DNA of 64,000 bases, taken from the NCBI GenBank assembly GCA_963848355.1, contig CAWKDG010000012.1, forward strand, positions 1-64,000, given 5' to 3'. A program made the translations under genes and the position numbers. Of the stretch, positions 45,943 to 54,641 are shown in pieces. The notes below the pieces were generated by a model, which made no database searches, was not told the origin of the DNA, and saw only the letters and a program-made list of their open reading frames with translations. The DNA comes from CAWKDG01 sp963848355. Lineage in GTDB: Bacteria > Actinomycetota > Acidimicrobiia > Acidimicrobiales > UBA8190. Every line of letters starts with the position of its first letter. Position 1 is the stretch's first letter.

Positions 45943-46674
45943 TCAACCGGCGGCCGCGGACGCCGCCAGGATCAGCTCCACCAGGCGCGTGCGCTCGGCC
46001 TCATCGAGGACGGCGAACGCACGCCCGACGACCCGGTTGGTCGCCTGCTCGGCCCCCGCCCATGCGCCGGCGTTCGGCGCCGGATCGGGATGCGGCTCGG
46101 GCCATCCGAACAACGCCGCCATCCCCGGGGTCTTCACCATCACCGCGTCCAGCGGCTCCAACCCCGAGGCGACCACGGCGGCACCGTGGACCGCCCCGCG
46201 CCACTCGCGCAGCACGTTCATCCGGTGCAGGGCCAGGGCCTTGGCCCCCTTCGGCTCGGGGACAGCGGCCCAGGCGGCGAACAGCGGCGCGCCGGCCGGG
46301 GAGGCGGCGGCGATCACTTTTCCTTCGAGCTCGGCCAGGCCCGCGTAGTCGATCCCGTCGGCCAGATGGGCGTCGGCCCAGGCGTCGAGGCAGCTGGCGA
46401 AGGCCTGGGCCGCCTCCGCCGGTGGCATCACGGCGCGGCCGCGGTCCCACCGTTCCACGATCGTCGGCGGGTGGAAGAACACGAAGGCGGCGGCGACCAC
46501 GATGCCGTCGACGTCGCCCAGGGCACCGCCCCGGCCGGCGACGTAGAAGTCGATCCCGTCGAAACCGAGCTCGCCCCCCCGCACGTAGGTGGCACCGTCG
46601 AGCATGAATCCGGCCGGGAGCGAGACGATGACGGGGGCGCTCCGACGAGCGGCCTCTTCGGGGTCCATGGTCAT
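45943..46674 (-). CDS. SCO6745-like family protein
   Basis: This intact protein of 243 residues belongs to the actinobacterial family named after SCO6745, whose function is unknown. Family blocks are the early GFDGIDFYVAGRGGALGDVD, VVAAAFVFFHPPTIVERW, APLFAAWAAVPEPKGAKALA and LHRMNVLREWRGAVHGAAVV, then GLEPLDAVMVKTPGMAALFG. Such proteins are all-helical and often annotated with helix-turn-helix similarity. ATG at 46674 or 46668 are both possible starts. The gene is convergent with pspAA and divergent from the F420-type oxidoreductase. Confidence 0.7.
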   Translation of the reverse strand: MTMDPEEAARRSAPVIVSLPAGFMLDGATYVRGGELGFDGIDFYVAGRGGALGDVDGIVVAAAFVFFHPPTIVERWDRGRAVMPPAEAAQAFASCLDAWADAHLADGIDYAGLAELEGKVIAAASPAGAPLFAAWAAVPEPKGAKALALHRMNVLREWRGAVHGAAVVASGLEPLDAVMVKTPGMAALFGWPEPHPDPAPNAGAWAGAEQATNRVVGRAFAVLDEAERTRLVELILAASAAAG

Positions 46675-46750
46675 CACGGGCGACGTTACCAGCGGTGCCT
46701 TCCCGCTACCCTGGCCCCGTGGACGGTGCTCCGACGGCGCCATCGCGACC

Positions 46751-47635
46751 GTGAAGGTCCGTATCGGGATCGGCGCGCGCCCGTCGGGCCCCTCGGGCCA
46801 CGAACTCCGCTCGCTCGTGCACGACCTCGAAGAGCTCCGCTTCGACTCCCTCTGGCTGGCCGACATCCTGAGCGTCCCGTCCGACGACCCCCTGACGGGA
46901 CTGGCCTTCACCGCCGGTGCCGTCCCCAAGCTGAAGATCGGCACCACCATGGTGCTGCCCGGCCGCAATCCCGTCCGCCTGGCCAAGCAGATCGCCACCT
47001 TGGACCAGGTCTCGGGGGGACGGCTCCTGCTGACCTTCGTCTTCGGCATCCGTCTCCCGACCGAGCTCATGGCCATGGGCGTCGACCCGAACGACCGCGG
47101 CGCCCTCGTGGACGAGGCCCTCCCCCTCCTGCGCCGCCTGTGGACCGAGGACGACGTCGACCACGCCGGGGTCGCCTACCGGCTCGAGGGCGTCACCGTC
47201 GAGCCGAAACCGCTCCAGCAACCCCTCGACGTCTGGTTGGGGGGAACGTCCCCAGCTCGCTGCGGCGCACCGGCAGGCTGGCCGACGGCTGGTTGCCGAG
47301 CATGTGCACCCCGGCCGAGGTGGCCGCCGGACGCCGCGTCATCGAGCAGGCGGCGGCCGACGCCGGGCGCTCCATCGATCCCGAGCACTACGGGGTGAGC
47401 ATCGGCTACGTCCGCGGCGACGTCTCGCCGCGGCTCGGGCGGCTGGCCACGACGCCGCACCGACGCCGAGCTCGTCGAGCTCGTCCCCAACGGAACGGCG
47501 GCCCTGCGGACCCTCATCGAGCGCTACATCGAGGTCGGCTTCTCCAAGTTCGTCGTCCGGCCCGTGGTGGCACCGTCGTCCTGGCGCGACGAGCTCGAGG
47601 ATCTCGCCGGCGGTCTCCTCGATCTCCAGGCCTGA
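46751..47635 (+). CDS. LLM class (F420-type) oxidoreductase, two frameshifts
   Basis: This luciferase-like TIM-barrel oxidoreductase probably uses F420 in actinobacteria. It opens VKVRIGIGARPSGPSGHELR. LRFDSLWLADILSVPSDDPL is followed by LKIGTTMVLPGRNPVRLAKQ, ATLDQVSGGRLLLTFVFGI and EPKPLQQPLDVWLGG. After a shift near 47250 comes SLRRTGRLADGWLPSMCTPA. After a second near 47455 the end is ELVELVPNGTAALRTLIER and KFVVRPVVAPSSWRDEL, with TGA at 47633-47635. The start is GTG at 46751. The substrate is unknown. Confidence 0.83.
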
Positions 47636-47698
47636 GACCCTCGCCCGGAGGCGGACACTCATGGCATGCTGCTGCCTTCGTCGGACGATGGAGGGGCA

Positions 47699-48082
47699 GT
47701 GGGAAAAGGGCACGCAGAGATCGAGATCGAAAAGCCGGCTGACGCCGTCTGGGCGGTGACCGGGGACTTCGGCGGCATCGGCGGCTGGATGCCCGGCATC
47801 GAATCCTGTGTCGTCGAGGGGGACGACCGCATCCTCAAGATGATGGGGATGGAGATCACCGAGCGGCTCATCCGCCGCGACGACGGCGGCCGTGAGATCG
47901 TCTACGGCATCGTCGGCGGGGTCCCCGTGGCCAGCCACACGGCCACCATCACCGTCGTCCCCCAGGGGAACGCGTCCCTCGTCACGTGGGACGTCGAGGT
48001 CGAACCGGACGACATGACGGAGATGATGCAGGGGGTCTACCAGCAGAGCCTGCAGGCTCTGAAGGACCATCTCGGCGGTTGA
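47699..48082 (+). CDS. SRPBCC (START-like) family protein
   Basis: This intact protein of 127 residues opens VGKGHAEIEIEKPADAVWAV with DFGGIGGWMPGIESCVVEGD, then HTATITVVPQGNASLVTWDV and MMQGVYQQSLQALKDHLGG. This is the helix-grip fold of polyketide cyclase/START-like proteins with a hydrophobic pocket. The start GTG at 47699 follows GGAGGGG by two bases; an ATG at 47666 is also in frame. It is followed four bases later by a second SRPBCC gene. Ligand unknown. Confidence 0.85.
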   Translation: MGKGHAEIEIEKPADAVWAVTGDFGGIGGWMPGIESCVVEGDDRILKMMGMEITERLIRRDDGGREIVYGIVGGVPVASHTATITVVPQGNASLVTWDVEVEPDDMTEMMQGVYQQSLQALKDHLGG

Positions 48083-48086
48083 TCCC

Positions 48087-48566
48087 GTGACCGTCGGGCA
48101 CCGCCACGCGCCCGAGCAGGCGTCGGGCCCCGGCCGCTGGTCGTTCTCGTCCACCGTCCGCTCGGCCGCGCCCGTCGAGGTGGTCTGGCCCCTGATCGGC
48201 GAGGCCGCCCGGTGGAAGGAGTGGTCGTGGATGACGCGCACCTTCCTCCTCCGACCCGGTGCTCCGGCGCCCGACGGTGTCGGGGCGCTCCGGCGGTTCG
48301 GCCTCGGACCGGGGGGGAGCACCGAGGAGGTGGTGGTCTGGGACCCCCCCCACCACCTCGGCTACATCGCCGTGCGCGGCCTGCCCGTGCGCCGGTACCG
48401 GGCCGACGTCGACCTCCGCCCCGACGCCGGCGGGACGGCGGTGACATGGCGGGGAAGCTTCGATGCACTCGTCCCCGGGACCGGAGCACTGCTGCGCGTG
48501 GTCCTGGCCAGGATGACCGAAGGGTTCGCCGTCCGCGTCAGCCGCTACGCCGAGCGCCTCAGCTGA
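48087..48566 (+). CDS. SRPBCC (polyketide cyclase-like) family protein
   Basis: This intact protein of 159 residues contains GRWSFSSTVRSAAPVEVVWP, LIGEAARWKEWSWMTRTFLL, EEVVVWDPPHHLGYIAVRGL and GGTAVTWRGSFDALVPGTGA. It has the typical coenzyme-binding START-like fold ending in a long C-terminal helix (LARMTEGFAVRVSRYAERL). The GTG start at 48087 lies four bases after the preceding SRPBCC stop, so the two are co-transcribed and may bind related hydrophobic ligands. The 3' end overlaps the convergent PPK2 gene by eight bases. Confidence 0.83.
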   Translation: MTVGHRHAPEQASGPGRWSFSSTVRSAAPVEVVWPLIGEAARWKEWSWMTRTFLLRPGAPAPDGVGALRRFGLGPGGSTEEVVVWDPPHHLGYIAVRGLPVRRYRADVDLRPDAGGTAVTWRGSFDALVPGTGALLRVVLARMTEGFAVRVSRYAERLS

Positions 48567-49374
48567 CCGTCACACCCTCCAACGGCGGCGGTTCCGGGTA
48601 GCGCGGGTCCATCGCCCCCAGAACATCGACCAGTGTCGTGCTCACGGCCCAGTTGCGGAACCACCTGTGGTCAGCGGGAATCACGTACCACGGCGCCATC
48701 TCGGTCGACGTCTTCCGGAGCACGTCGGTATAGGCCGCCTGATACTCGTCCCAGTGCCGGCGCTCGGTGAAATCGGACCGAGTGAGCTTCCACCGCTTCT
48801 CGGGACGGTCGAGGCGATCCTGGAGGCGTCGGCACTGTTCCTCGTAGGAGATGTGGAGGAGGAACTTGACCACCGTCGTGCCGCCGTGGGCCAACAGGCG
48901 CTCGAAGGCGTTGATGTGGTCGTAGCGGGCCCGCCACACCTCGGCCGGCGCCAGTTTGTCGACGCGCACGACGAGGACGTCCTCGTAGTGGGACCGGTTG
49001 AAGATCCCGATCTCCCCCGCCCGCGGCACCTGACGGTGCACCCGCCACAGGAAGTCGTGGGCCAGCTCCTCGCCCGTCGGCTGCTTGAAGGCGGCCACCC
49101 GGGCCCCCTGCGGATTGATCCCTCCGAAGACGTGCTCGATGGTCCCGTCCTTGCCGGCGGCATCGAGGCCCTGGAGTACGACCAGCACCGAGCGGCGTCC
49201 CTCGGCCCACAACCGGCCCTGCAGGTCCCGGAGCCGGTTCTGGAGAAGGGGAAGGTCGGCCTCGGTGGCGGCCCGGTCTCCGGGGGCACCGGACGTCGAG
49301 CCCGGATCGCGGTCGTCGAGGACGACCTTCGCTCCTGCGGGGACGCGCCACCGGTCGGTCACCCGATGTTCCAC
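48559..49374 (-). CDS. ppk2: polyphosphate kinase 2 family protein
   Basis: This intact protein of 271 residues transfers phosphate between polyphosphate and nucleotides. The Walker A motif is VVLQGLDAAGKDGTIEHVF. It is followed by INPQGARVAAFKQPTGEELA, HDFLWRVHRQVPRAGEIGIF, NRSHYEDVLVVRVDKLAP (the conserved R-S-H-Y-E segment), FLLHISYEEQCRRLQDRLD and WYVIPADHRWFRNWAVS. The length fits single-domain PPK2 enzymes, many of which phosphorylate ADP or AMP. It is followed upstream on the same strand by a universal stress protein, suggesting a shared stress response. The distant ppx in this window could act on the same polymer. Confidence 0.93.
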   Translation of the reverse strand: MEHRVTDRWRVPAGAKVVLDDRDPGSTSGAPGDRAATEADLPLLQNRLRDLQGRLWAEGRRSVLVVLQGLDAAGKDGTIEHVFGGINPQGARVAAFKQPTGEELAHDFLWRVHRQVPRAGEIGIFNRSHYEDVLVVRVDKLAPAEVWRARYDHINAFERLLAHGGTTVVKFLLHISYEEQCRRLQDRLDRPEKRWKLTRSDFTERRHWDEYQAAYTDVLRKTSTEMAPWYVIPADHRWFRNWAVSTTLVDVLGAMDPRYPEPPPLEGVTVS

Positions 49375-49386
49375 CCCGACGGCGGA

Positions 49387-49839
49387 CTATGACGGCCGGC
49401 TGTGGCGGCGCCACACGAGGACCGGGCAGTGGGCGGTCGAGACGAGGTGCTGGGTCACCGATCCGAGCAGCATCCCGGCGAACTCGCCGTGCCCCCGACT
49501 GCCGAGCACCAACAACTCGGCGCCACGCGACGCCTCTACGAGGGTGGGGGCGGGGTGGCCCTCGACGACGGTGGTCTGGGCTTCCACGTCGGGGTAGGAG
49601 CTCAACGCCGCATTGACCTCCTCGTCGGCGGCCTGCTGGGCGTCTCCGGCCGGGTTGAAGTCCGACGGGTAGGGGGGCACCCACCCGAACGTCGTCGGCA
49701 GCTCCCAGGTGATCACCACCTCCAGGTTCGCCCCCGTGAGCTGGGCCTGGCGGGCCGCCCAGCGAAGGGCATGGCGCGACGACTCCGAGCCGTCCACCCC
49801 CACCACGATCCTCGGTTTCTTGCCGTCGTTGGCCATCAT
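49387..49839 (-). CDS. universal stress protein (UspA family, ATP-binding type)
   Basis: This intact protein of about 150 residues opens PRIVVGVDGSESSRHALRW. The middle has VVITWELPTTFGWVPPYP. The ATP-binding signature LVLGSRGHGEFAGMLLGSV matches the G-2x-G-9x-G-S/T pattern exactly. It ends HLVSTAHCPVLVWRR. Such proteins dimerise and bind ATP during starvation and hypoxia. It lies 12 bases upstream of ppk2 on the same strand, so both are likely in one stress operon. Confidence 0.93.
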   Translation of the reverse strand: MMANDGKKPRIVVGVDGSESSRHALRWAARQAQLTGANLEVVITWELPTTFGWVPPYPSDFNPAGDAQQAADEEVNAALSSYPDVEAQTTVVEGHPAPTLVEASRGAELLVLGSRGHGEFAGMLLGSVTQHLVSTAHCPVLVWRRHSRPS

Positions 49840-49885
49840 CGCCTCCGTCCCCGCTCCTGTTCACCCATCATGCCGGACTTCCGAC

Positions 49886-50830
49886 TCAGGTCACGAGGTC
49901 GTGCGCCGCTTCTCCGGCGTCACTGTCCAGCCGGCGGTAGAAATCAGGGTCGACCTGCAACAGGGCGAACATCTCCTCGGCTTCGTCCCTCGTCCGTTCG
50001 ATGTACCGAATCCTCTGCCTCCGGTACCAGTGCCGACGTCTTCCGCGGATCGTCGCCTGCAGCGCCCGGGCCAGAAGGAGCACGTGGCGGGGTCGCAGGT
50101 GGACCAGTCGCGACGTGTCGCTTCGGACCGCCACCCGCAGATCTCCGATGGTCGGCCCTCGCTTCCTCCCGCCGAACGCCTTGCCGAACTGCGGATTGAG
50201 CAGATTGTCGGTGCGGCTGAACATCTTCCTGAACCCGGCGCCATGGTGGTAGACGAGGTGCCCGTACACGGCGAACCACAGTGGATGAGGATTGCTGGTG
50301 TTCGTCCGCACGAGCGGCAACCATTCCTGGTGGCGCTCTTGCAATTGATGGAGAAGGTTGCCTCCCGGATCCGTGACCTCCTTGCCGACGGAGTTGGTCC
50401 ACGTCCCCCCTCTCCGCCAATCGCCGTCGATCTCCCGCCAGAAGCCGACCGTGGTCACACAGAAACACGGATGGGGCTGACGATCGCCGAAGTTCTCGTC
50501 GCGCCGCACCGCCGCCAGAGGATAGGTCCGGAGCGTTTCGTCCATCCACGCATCGAGGCTCCGAACGGGGAAGGCGTCGCCGTCGATGAACATCAAGATG
50601 TCAGCCGGATCCGACTGCTCCATGACCACCTGGGCCAAGGCGTTCAACTTCTCCTCATGGCTTCCTTCCAGATCCTCGCTGTAATAGAAGCGGTCTCGCA
50701 CCTCGGGATCGTCGATCCCGTTGAGCGAGGCGAAGACGCGGAAGTCCCCCGTCACGTTGCGTTCCAGGTAGCTCAACTGCACGTCGATCCACTTCGGCGT
50801 CTGCCAATGGACCGTCACGACGTTGATCAC
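49886..50830 (-). CDS. GT-A fold glycosyltransferase-like protein
   Basis: This intact protein of 314 residues starts MINVVTVHWQTPKWIDVQLS, typical of nucleotide-diphosphate sugar transferases. It has FRVFASLNGIDDPEVRDRF, ALAQVVMEQSDPADILMFID and the metal-binding ILMFIDGDAFPVRSLDAW (D-G-D). It also has the aromatic acceptor block PCFCVTTVGFWREIDGDWRR and LWFAVYGHLVYHHGAGFRKM. The C-terminal third is Arg-rich and helical (LLLARALQATIRGRRRHWY). There is no membrane segment. The sugar and acceptor are unknown. Confidence 0.72.
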   Translation of the reverse strand: MINVVTVHWQTPKWIDVQLSYLERNVTGDFRVFASLNGIDDPEVRDRFYYSEDLEGSHEEKLNALAQVVMEQSDPADILMFIDGDAFPVRSLDAWMDETLRTYPLAAVRRDENFGDRQPHPCFCVTTVGFWREIDGDWRRGGTWTNSVGKEVTDPGGNLLHQLQERHQEWLPLVRTNTSNPHPLWFAVYGHLVYHHGAGFRKMFSRTDNLLNPQFGKAFGGRKRGPTIGDLRVAVRSDTSRLVHLRPRHVLLLARALQATIRGRRRHWYRRQRIRYIERTRDEAEEMFALLQVDPDFYRRLDSDAGEAAHDLVT

Positions 50831-50857
50831 GACGATCCTCAGACGACGGGCCGACGA

Positions 50858-50880
50858 TTCCCCAGGTTTCGCCTGGGGGA
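50858..50880 (-). terminator. hairpin between the YceH-like gene and the GT-A gene
   Basis: A perfect 7-base stem CCCCAGG (50860-50866) and CCTGGGG (50872-50878) encloses the loop TTTCG and is extended outward by a U-G and an A-T pair. It lies 23 bases after the YceH-like stop on the minus strand and before the next minus-strand gene. It lacks a T-run but is well placed as an attenuator or terminator. Confidence 0.6.
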
Positions 50881-50902
50881 CTGGATGTCCATCATCCGAA
50901 CT

Positions 50903-51613
50903 CTATCGTCCGGGTTCCGACTCACATCCCAGCTGCGCGCGAAGGTCGTCGACGTCGCGGCGCAGGGCAACCACTTCGGCGCGCAGATCGGCCACCTCGC
51001 CGGCCAGGGCGACATCGGTTCCCACGGAGAACGGTGCCGGCGAAGCAGACACCGACGAAGAAGACGGTACCGGCGGGGATGGCGGTGCCCACAAGGGAGC
51101 CGATGCCGACGAGGAAGCCTGACCGACGCCGAGGAGGTGGGCGTAGCGTTCCTCTTTCTGGCCGGGCTGACGACCGAGGCACGTGACCAGTGCCGGCTCG
51201 AACCGAGCCAACCGGTCGAGCTCGGACTCGACCTCCCTGGTGTCGCCGAAATCAGCCATCCGTTGTGTCCGGCTGCGGAGCTCGGCCAGGGTCTGCGGGC
51301 CCCGCAGCATGAGGACCGTGACGAGGGCCAGTTGGCGGACGTCGAGGCCGAGGGCTTCGTCGAGCGAGTGGCCGTAGCGCAGGGCCGACCGGCCGTGCGA
51401 CGGATGGACGAATCGGGCCAGGCCTTTGGTCTTGGCCCGGGTGACAGCGGCCTCGACGGTCTCTTCGTCCCACGTCACCACGGGCTCACGGCTCGTCGTC
51501 TGGTTGCAGGCCAGGGTCAGGGCGTTGAGGGTGAGGGGATACTGCGCCGGCGTCGTCAGCTGCTTCTCGGCCAAACATCCGAGGACCCGCAACTCCTCGG
51601 GCGCCAGTTCCAT
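50903..51613 (-). CDS. YceH-like DUF480 winged-helix protein
   Basis: This intact protein of about 236 residues starts at the ATG at 51613. MELAPEELRVLGCLAEKQLT is followed by TTPAQYPLTLNALTLACNQT, TSREPVVTWDEETVEAAVTR, RYGHSLDEALGLDVRQLALV and TVLMLRGPQTLAELRSRTQR. These are the tandem winged-helix domains of DUF480 (E. coli YceH). A Ser/Pro-rich linker leads to a C-terminal coiled coil (EVADLRAEVVALRRDVDDL). It probably binds DNA; the target is unknown. It is divergent from the VOC gene. Confidence 0.88.
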   Translation of the reverse strand: MELAPEELRVLGCLAEKQLTTPAQYPLTLNALTLACNQTTSREPVVTWDEETVEAAVTRAKTKGLARFVHPSHGRSALRYGHSLDEALGLDVRQLALVTVLMLRGPQTLAELRSRTQRMADFGDTREVESELDRLARFEPALVTCLGRQPGQKEERYAHLLGVGQASSSASAPLWAPPSPPVPSSSSVSASPAPFSVGTDVALAGEVADLRAEVVALRRDVDDLRAQLGCESEPGR

Positions 51614-51718
51614 GGTCCGGGAGCATACGGTGGGAATCGACAGGTGGAATAGTCGTCGGCCCAGCCGGGTTGGCCACCAGGACAGGGCGGTTTCGCGCCC
51701 CCGAGGAGGAGACAGGCC

Positions 51719-52193
51719 ATGGAAGTGCAGGAGCTCGGACACCTCGTCCTGTACGTGCGCAACGTGGAGCGGTCGGCGACCTTCTACCGCGACGTCCTGG
51801 GCTGGCGCCAGATCCTGCCGACCGAGAACGATCGCACGCCCCGTCGGCTTCCCCGCCGCCGCCTTCTCGGCGCCCTCGGGACGGACCCATCACGAGCTGC
51901 TCCTCATCGAGGTGGGTGACGACGCCGCCGCCGTCCCGCAAGGGTCGAGGATCGGTCTCTACCACTTCGGGCTCAAGATCGGTGACTCCGACGACGACCT
52001 GCGCGACGCCTTACGACAGCTGGAAGCAGCCGGTGCCACCGTGGTCGGAACGAGCGACCATACGGTGACCCACAGCCTCTACATCGAGGATCCCGACGGC
52101 AACGAGATCGAGCTCTACATCGACGTCCCCGGCGTGGACTGGAGAGCCGACCCCGGGCTCGTCGCCAGCCCCATCAAACCTCTCCGGCTCTGA
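51719..52193 (+). CDS. VOC/glyoxalase-fold dioxygenase-like protein, one frameshift
   Basis: This metal-dependent vicinal oxygen chelate protein of about 157 residues starts MEVQELGHLVLYVRNVERSA (first metal His) with TFYRDVLGWRQILPTEN. After a shift near 51840-51870 comes THHELLLIEVGDDAAAVPQG (second His), YHFGLKIGDSDDDLRDALR and HTVTHSLYIEDPDGNEIELY (final Glu). The wording resembles extradiol dioxygenase or bleomycin-resistance/catechol dioxygenase folds. Repairing one base restores a full-length protein. The substrate is unknown. Confidence 0.85.
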
Positions 52194-52221
52194 CACCGGA
52201 CGGCGCCCACGAGCGACGACG

Positions 52222-52238
52222 CCTCTCCTAGCGAGAGG
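52222..52238 (+). terminator. small hairpin after the VOC gene
   Basis: CCTCTC (52222-52227) and GAGAGG (52233-52238) form a 6-base perfect stem with loop CTAGC, 29 bases after the VOC stop and just before the permease promoter. It is weak as a terminator but well placed. Confidence 0.4.
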
Positions 52239-52244
52239 TGATCC

Positions 52245-52273
52245 TTGACACCGCCTGTGAGAACTGGTCTAGT
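52245..52273 (+). promoter_or_regulatory. sigma-70-like promoter for the APC permease
   Basis: A perfect -35 TTGACA lies at 52245-52250, followed by a 17-base spacer and TCTAGT at 52268-52273 (four of six -10 consensus bases). It points to the permease start about 90 bases downstream. It is the best housekeeping promoter match I found in the window. Confidence 0.6.
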
Positions 52274-52360
52274 CCAGGACACAGGAACAACTTGGTGACA
52301 CCGCAGTCGTGCTGATCCATACGATCGCCGGGGCGTGACGCGTCGGCGCGGGCCACGGGG

Positions 52361-53932
52361 GTGGACATGTCGACCGATCCAGGTGGAAGTCCGGGCGCAG
52401 CAGCACTCGACGCCGACACGCGAAAGCTCCACGAGCTCGGCTATGCCCAGGAACTCCGCCGGCGCATGGGCGGGTTCTCCAACTTCGCCGTGTCCTTCAC
52501 CATCATCTCCATCCTGTCGGGCTGCCTGACCCTGTACGGCTACGGGATGAACACCGGTGGTCCCGTCGACATGGTGTGGGGCTGGATCATCGTCGGCGTC
52601 ATGACCGCCATCGTGGGTCTGGGCATGGCCGAGGTGGCCTCGGCCTACCCCACCGCCGGCGGCCTCTACTACTGGTCGGCCCGACTGGCCAAGAACAAGG
52701 GGCCCGCCTGGAGCTGGTTCACCGGGTGGTTCAACCTGCTCGGCCAGGTCGCTGTCACGGCCGGCATCGACTTCGGCTTCGCCCTCTTTTTCACCGCCTT
52801 CCTCAACCTCACGACAGGGTTCGGTGCCACGCGGGGTCACGCTCTCCTCGTCTATGCCGGGATCCTCATCGTCCACGCCCTGTTGAACAGTTTCGGCGTC
52901 CGCGTGGTCGCTTTCCTCTCCGACGTCAGCGTCTGGTGGCACATCATCGGCGTCCTGGTAATCGTCATCTCGTTGATGGTGGTCCCGACCCACCACGCGT
53001 CGGCCGCCTTCGTGTTCACCAAGCTCGTCAACAACACCGGTTTCCACAACACGTTCTACGTCTTCATGATCGGCCTGCTCATGGCCCAGTACACCTTCAC
53101 CGGGTACGACGCCTCGGCCCACATGTCCGAGGAGACGCACAACGCGGCGGTGGCGGCGCCCAAGGGGATCATCAACTCCATCCTCGTCTCTCTGGTCGCC
53201 GGCTGGATCCTCATCCTCGGCATCACCTACGCCATCACCAACGACTACAACAAGGCCCTCACCTCGGCCACCGGTGTGCCGCCGGTGCAGATCTGGATCG
53301 ACGCTCTCGGCCGCCACGGCGGTGAGCTGCTGCTGGTGGTGGCCATGGTGGCCCAGGCCTACTGCGGGATGGCGTCGGTGACGGCCAACTCCCGGATGAT
53401 CTACGCCTTCTCGAGAGACGGTGCCATCCCCGGATCCAAGTTCTGGCACCACATCAATCCCCGCACCCGGACGCCAACCCGATCCATCTGGTTCGCCGTG
53501 GTGTTCGCCTTCGTCCTCGGAGTGCCCTACAAATGGAGCCCGACGGCCTACGCCGCCGTGACCTCGATCGCCACCATCGGCCTCTACATCGCCTACATCA
53601 TCCCGACGCTGCTGCGACGCCTGGCCGGTGGCGACTTCGCACCCGGGCCCTGGCACCTCGGACGCTGGAGCGCCCTGGTCGGATGGATCGGCGTGGCCTG
53701 GGTCGTCGTGATCACGATCCTCTTCATGCTGCCCGAGGTGTCGCCGATCACGCGTGACACCTTCAACTACGCACCGATCGCCGTCGGCGTGGTGCTCCTG
53801 TTCGCCGGGGGCTATTGGTTCCTCGGTGCCAACAAGTGGTTCAAGGGTCCGCGGTCCCAGGGCACCGAGGCCGAGCTCGAAGCCATCGAACGAAACCTGT
53901 CGACGGCCGAGCAACTCGAATCGACCTTCTGA
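52361..53932 (+). CDS. APC family amino acid permease
   Basis: This intact protein of about 523 residues (GTG 52361 or ATG 52367) has around twelve membrane segments. Family wording is LGYAQELRRRMGGFSNFAVS, FTIISILSGCLTLYGYGMNT, MAEVASAYPTAGGLYYWSAR, the conserved YTFTGYDASAHMSEETHNAA (substrate-site helix) and TANSRMIYAFSRDGAIPGSK. This block order is that of the GABA/choline-type APC branch, for example fungal UGA4 and plant BAT1. It probably imports a small amino acid or GABA-like compound by proton symport. No neighbouring catabolic gene identifies the substrate. Confidence 0.93.
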   Translation: MDMSTDPGGSPGAAALDADTRKLHELGYAQELRRRMGGFSNFAVSFTIISILSGCLTLYGYGMNTGGPVDMVWGWIIVGVMTAIVGLGMAEVASAYPTAGGLYYWSARLAKNKGPAWSWFTGWFNLLGQVAVTAGIDFGFALFFTAFLNLTTGFGATRGHALLVYAGILIVHALLNSFGVRVVAFLSDVSVWWHIIGVLVIVISLMVVPTHHASAAFVFTKLVNNTGFHNTFYVFMIGLLMAQYTFTGYDASAHMSEETHNAAVAAPKGIINSILVSLVAGWILILGITYAITNDYNKALTSATGVPPVQIWIDALGRHGGELLLVVAMVAQAYCGMASVTANSRMIYAFSRDGAIPGSKFWHHINPRTRTPTRSIWFAVVFAFVLGVPYKWSPTAYAAVTSIATIGLYIAYIIPTLLRRLAGGDFAPGPWHLGRWSALVGWIGVAWVVVITILFMLPEVSPITRDTFNYAPIAVGVVLLFAGGYWFLGANKWFKGPRSQGTEAELEAIERNLSTAEQLESTF

Positions 53933-54021
53933 CCACCCCCTTCCCACCCACTCCCTGCCGGTCGCACGGTCCCCGGGCCCCGGCTCGGGGATCGTACGCG
54001 TGGGTGCGATGATGGGTGGCG

Positions 54022-54363
54022 ATGAGCGTCGGTCACACGAGCACGGCGGACGAGGCGGCCGGACCCGTGGTCACCGTGTTCCGGTCCACACTGCGCCCTG
54101 AGGCCGTCGAGGAGTACGAGGTCGTCTCGGCGCGGATGGTGGACCTGGCCCGGGCCATGCCCGGTTTCGTCGACTACAAGACCTTCGCGTCCGACGACGG
54201 TGAGCGGGTGACCCTCGTCACCTTCGCCTCTCACGACGACCACCGGGCCTGGCGCGATCACCCCGAGCACCGCCGGGCCCAGCGCCTCGGGCGCGAGCGC
54301 TTCTACGACAGCTATGTCATCCAGGTCTGCACGGGCGTCCGTGAGTCCCGCTTCGAGCGCTGA
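54022..54363 (+). CDS. antibiotic biosynthesis monooxygenase (ABM) domain protein
   Basis: This intact protein of about 113 residues has a ferredoxin-like ABM fold: PVVTVFRSTLRPEAVEEYEV, RAMPGFVDYKTFASDDGERV and VTLVTFASHDDHRAWRDHPE, ending RFYDSYVIQVCTGVRESRF. Members include heme-degrading and polyketide-oxidising enzymes that often act without cofactor, as dimers. There is no clear heme-degrading Asn signature, so the role is open. The ATG at 54022 is preferred over a GTG six bases upstream. The 3' end overlaps the convergent gene by about 50 bases. Confidence 0.82.
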   Translation: MSVGHTSTADEAAGPVVTVFRSTLRPEAVEEYEVVSARMVDLARAMPGFVDYKTFASDDGERVTLVTFASHDDHRAWRDHPEHRRAQRLGRERFYDSYVIQVCTGVRESRFER

Positions 54364-54641
54364 AGGACAGGGGTCATTTCCCACCGTTCGCGGCGGGAGC
54401 GAAGGCGTGGTCGGCCCCGGAAGGCGGACAGGGCCAGGATCACGACGACCAGGACGGGCAGGGCCCCGACCACGACGGCGCGCGTCGCGCCGCTGTGGAC
54501 GAGGAGGGCGGCGGCGCCCACCGCCACGACGGAACCGACCAGCAACTCCGGTGTCTCTCCCACCAGGAAGTCCCACCAGAACCGGCCGAAGGCCACCGCC
54601 GCCCGGCGCCAGGTCGGCGGCGCCTGCTCGTCAGGCGGCAT
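54312..54641 (-). CDS. small membrane protein downstream of FTR1-like gene
   Basis: This small protein of about 109 residues is unrecognised. It has an amphipathic start (PPTWRRAAVAFGRFWWDFLV) and two hydrophobic helices (ELLVGSVVAVGAAALLVHSG and AVVVGALPVLVVVILALSAF), then a basic tail. The ATG at 54641 overlaps the stop of the upstream FTR1-like gene by 11 bases, so the two are probably translated together and may form a complex. The annotated 3' end overlaps the convergent ABM gene. A shorter end through an indel near 54400 is possible. Confidence 0.6.
   Translation of the reverse strand: MPPDEQAPPTWRRAAVAFGRFWWDFLVGETPELLVGSVVAVGAAALLVHSGATRAVVVGALPVLVVVILALSAFRGRPRLRSRRERWEMTPVLQRSKRDSRTPVQTWMT

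Noticed and set aside
52115..53947. A 610-codon minus-strand open frame opposite the permease
   Set aside because: It is a shadow of the permease codons. It has no hydrophobic or domain pattern, only Asp/Gly/His/Arg-rich text.
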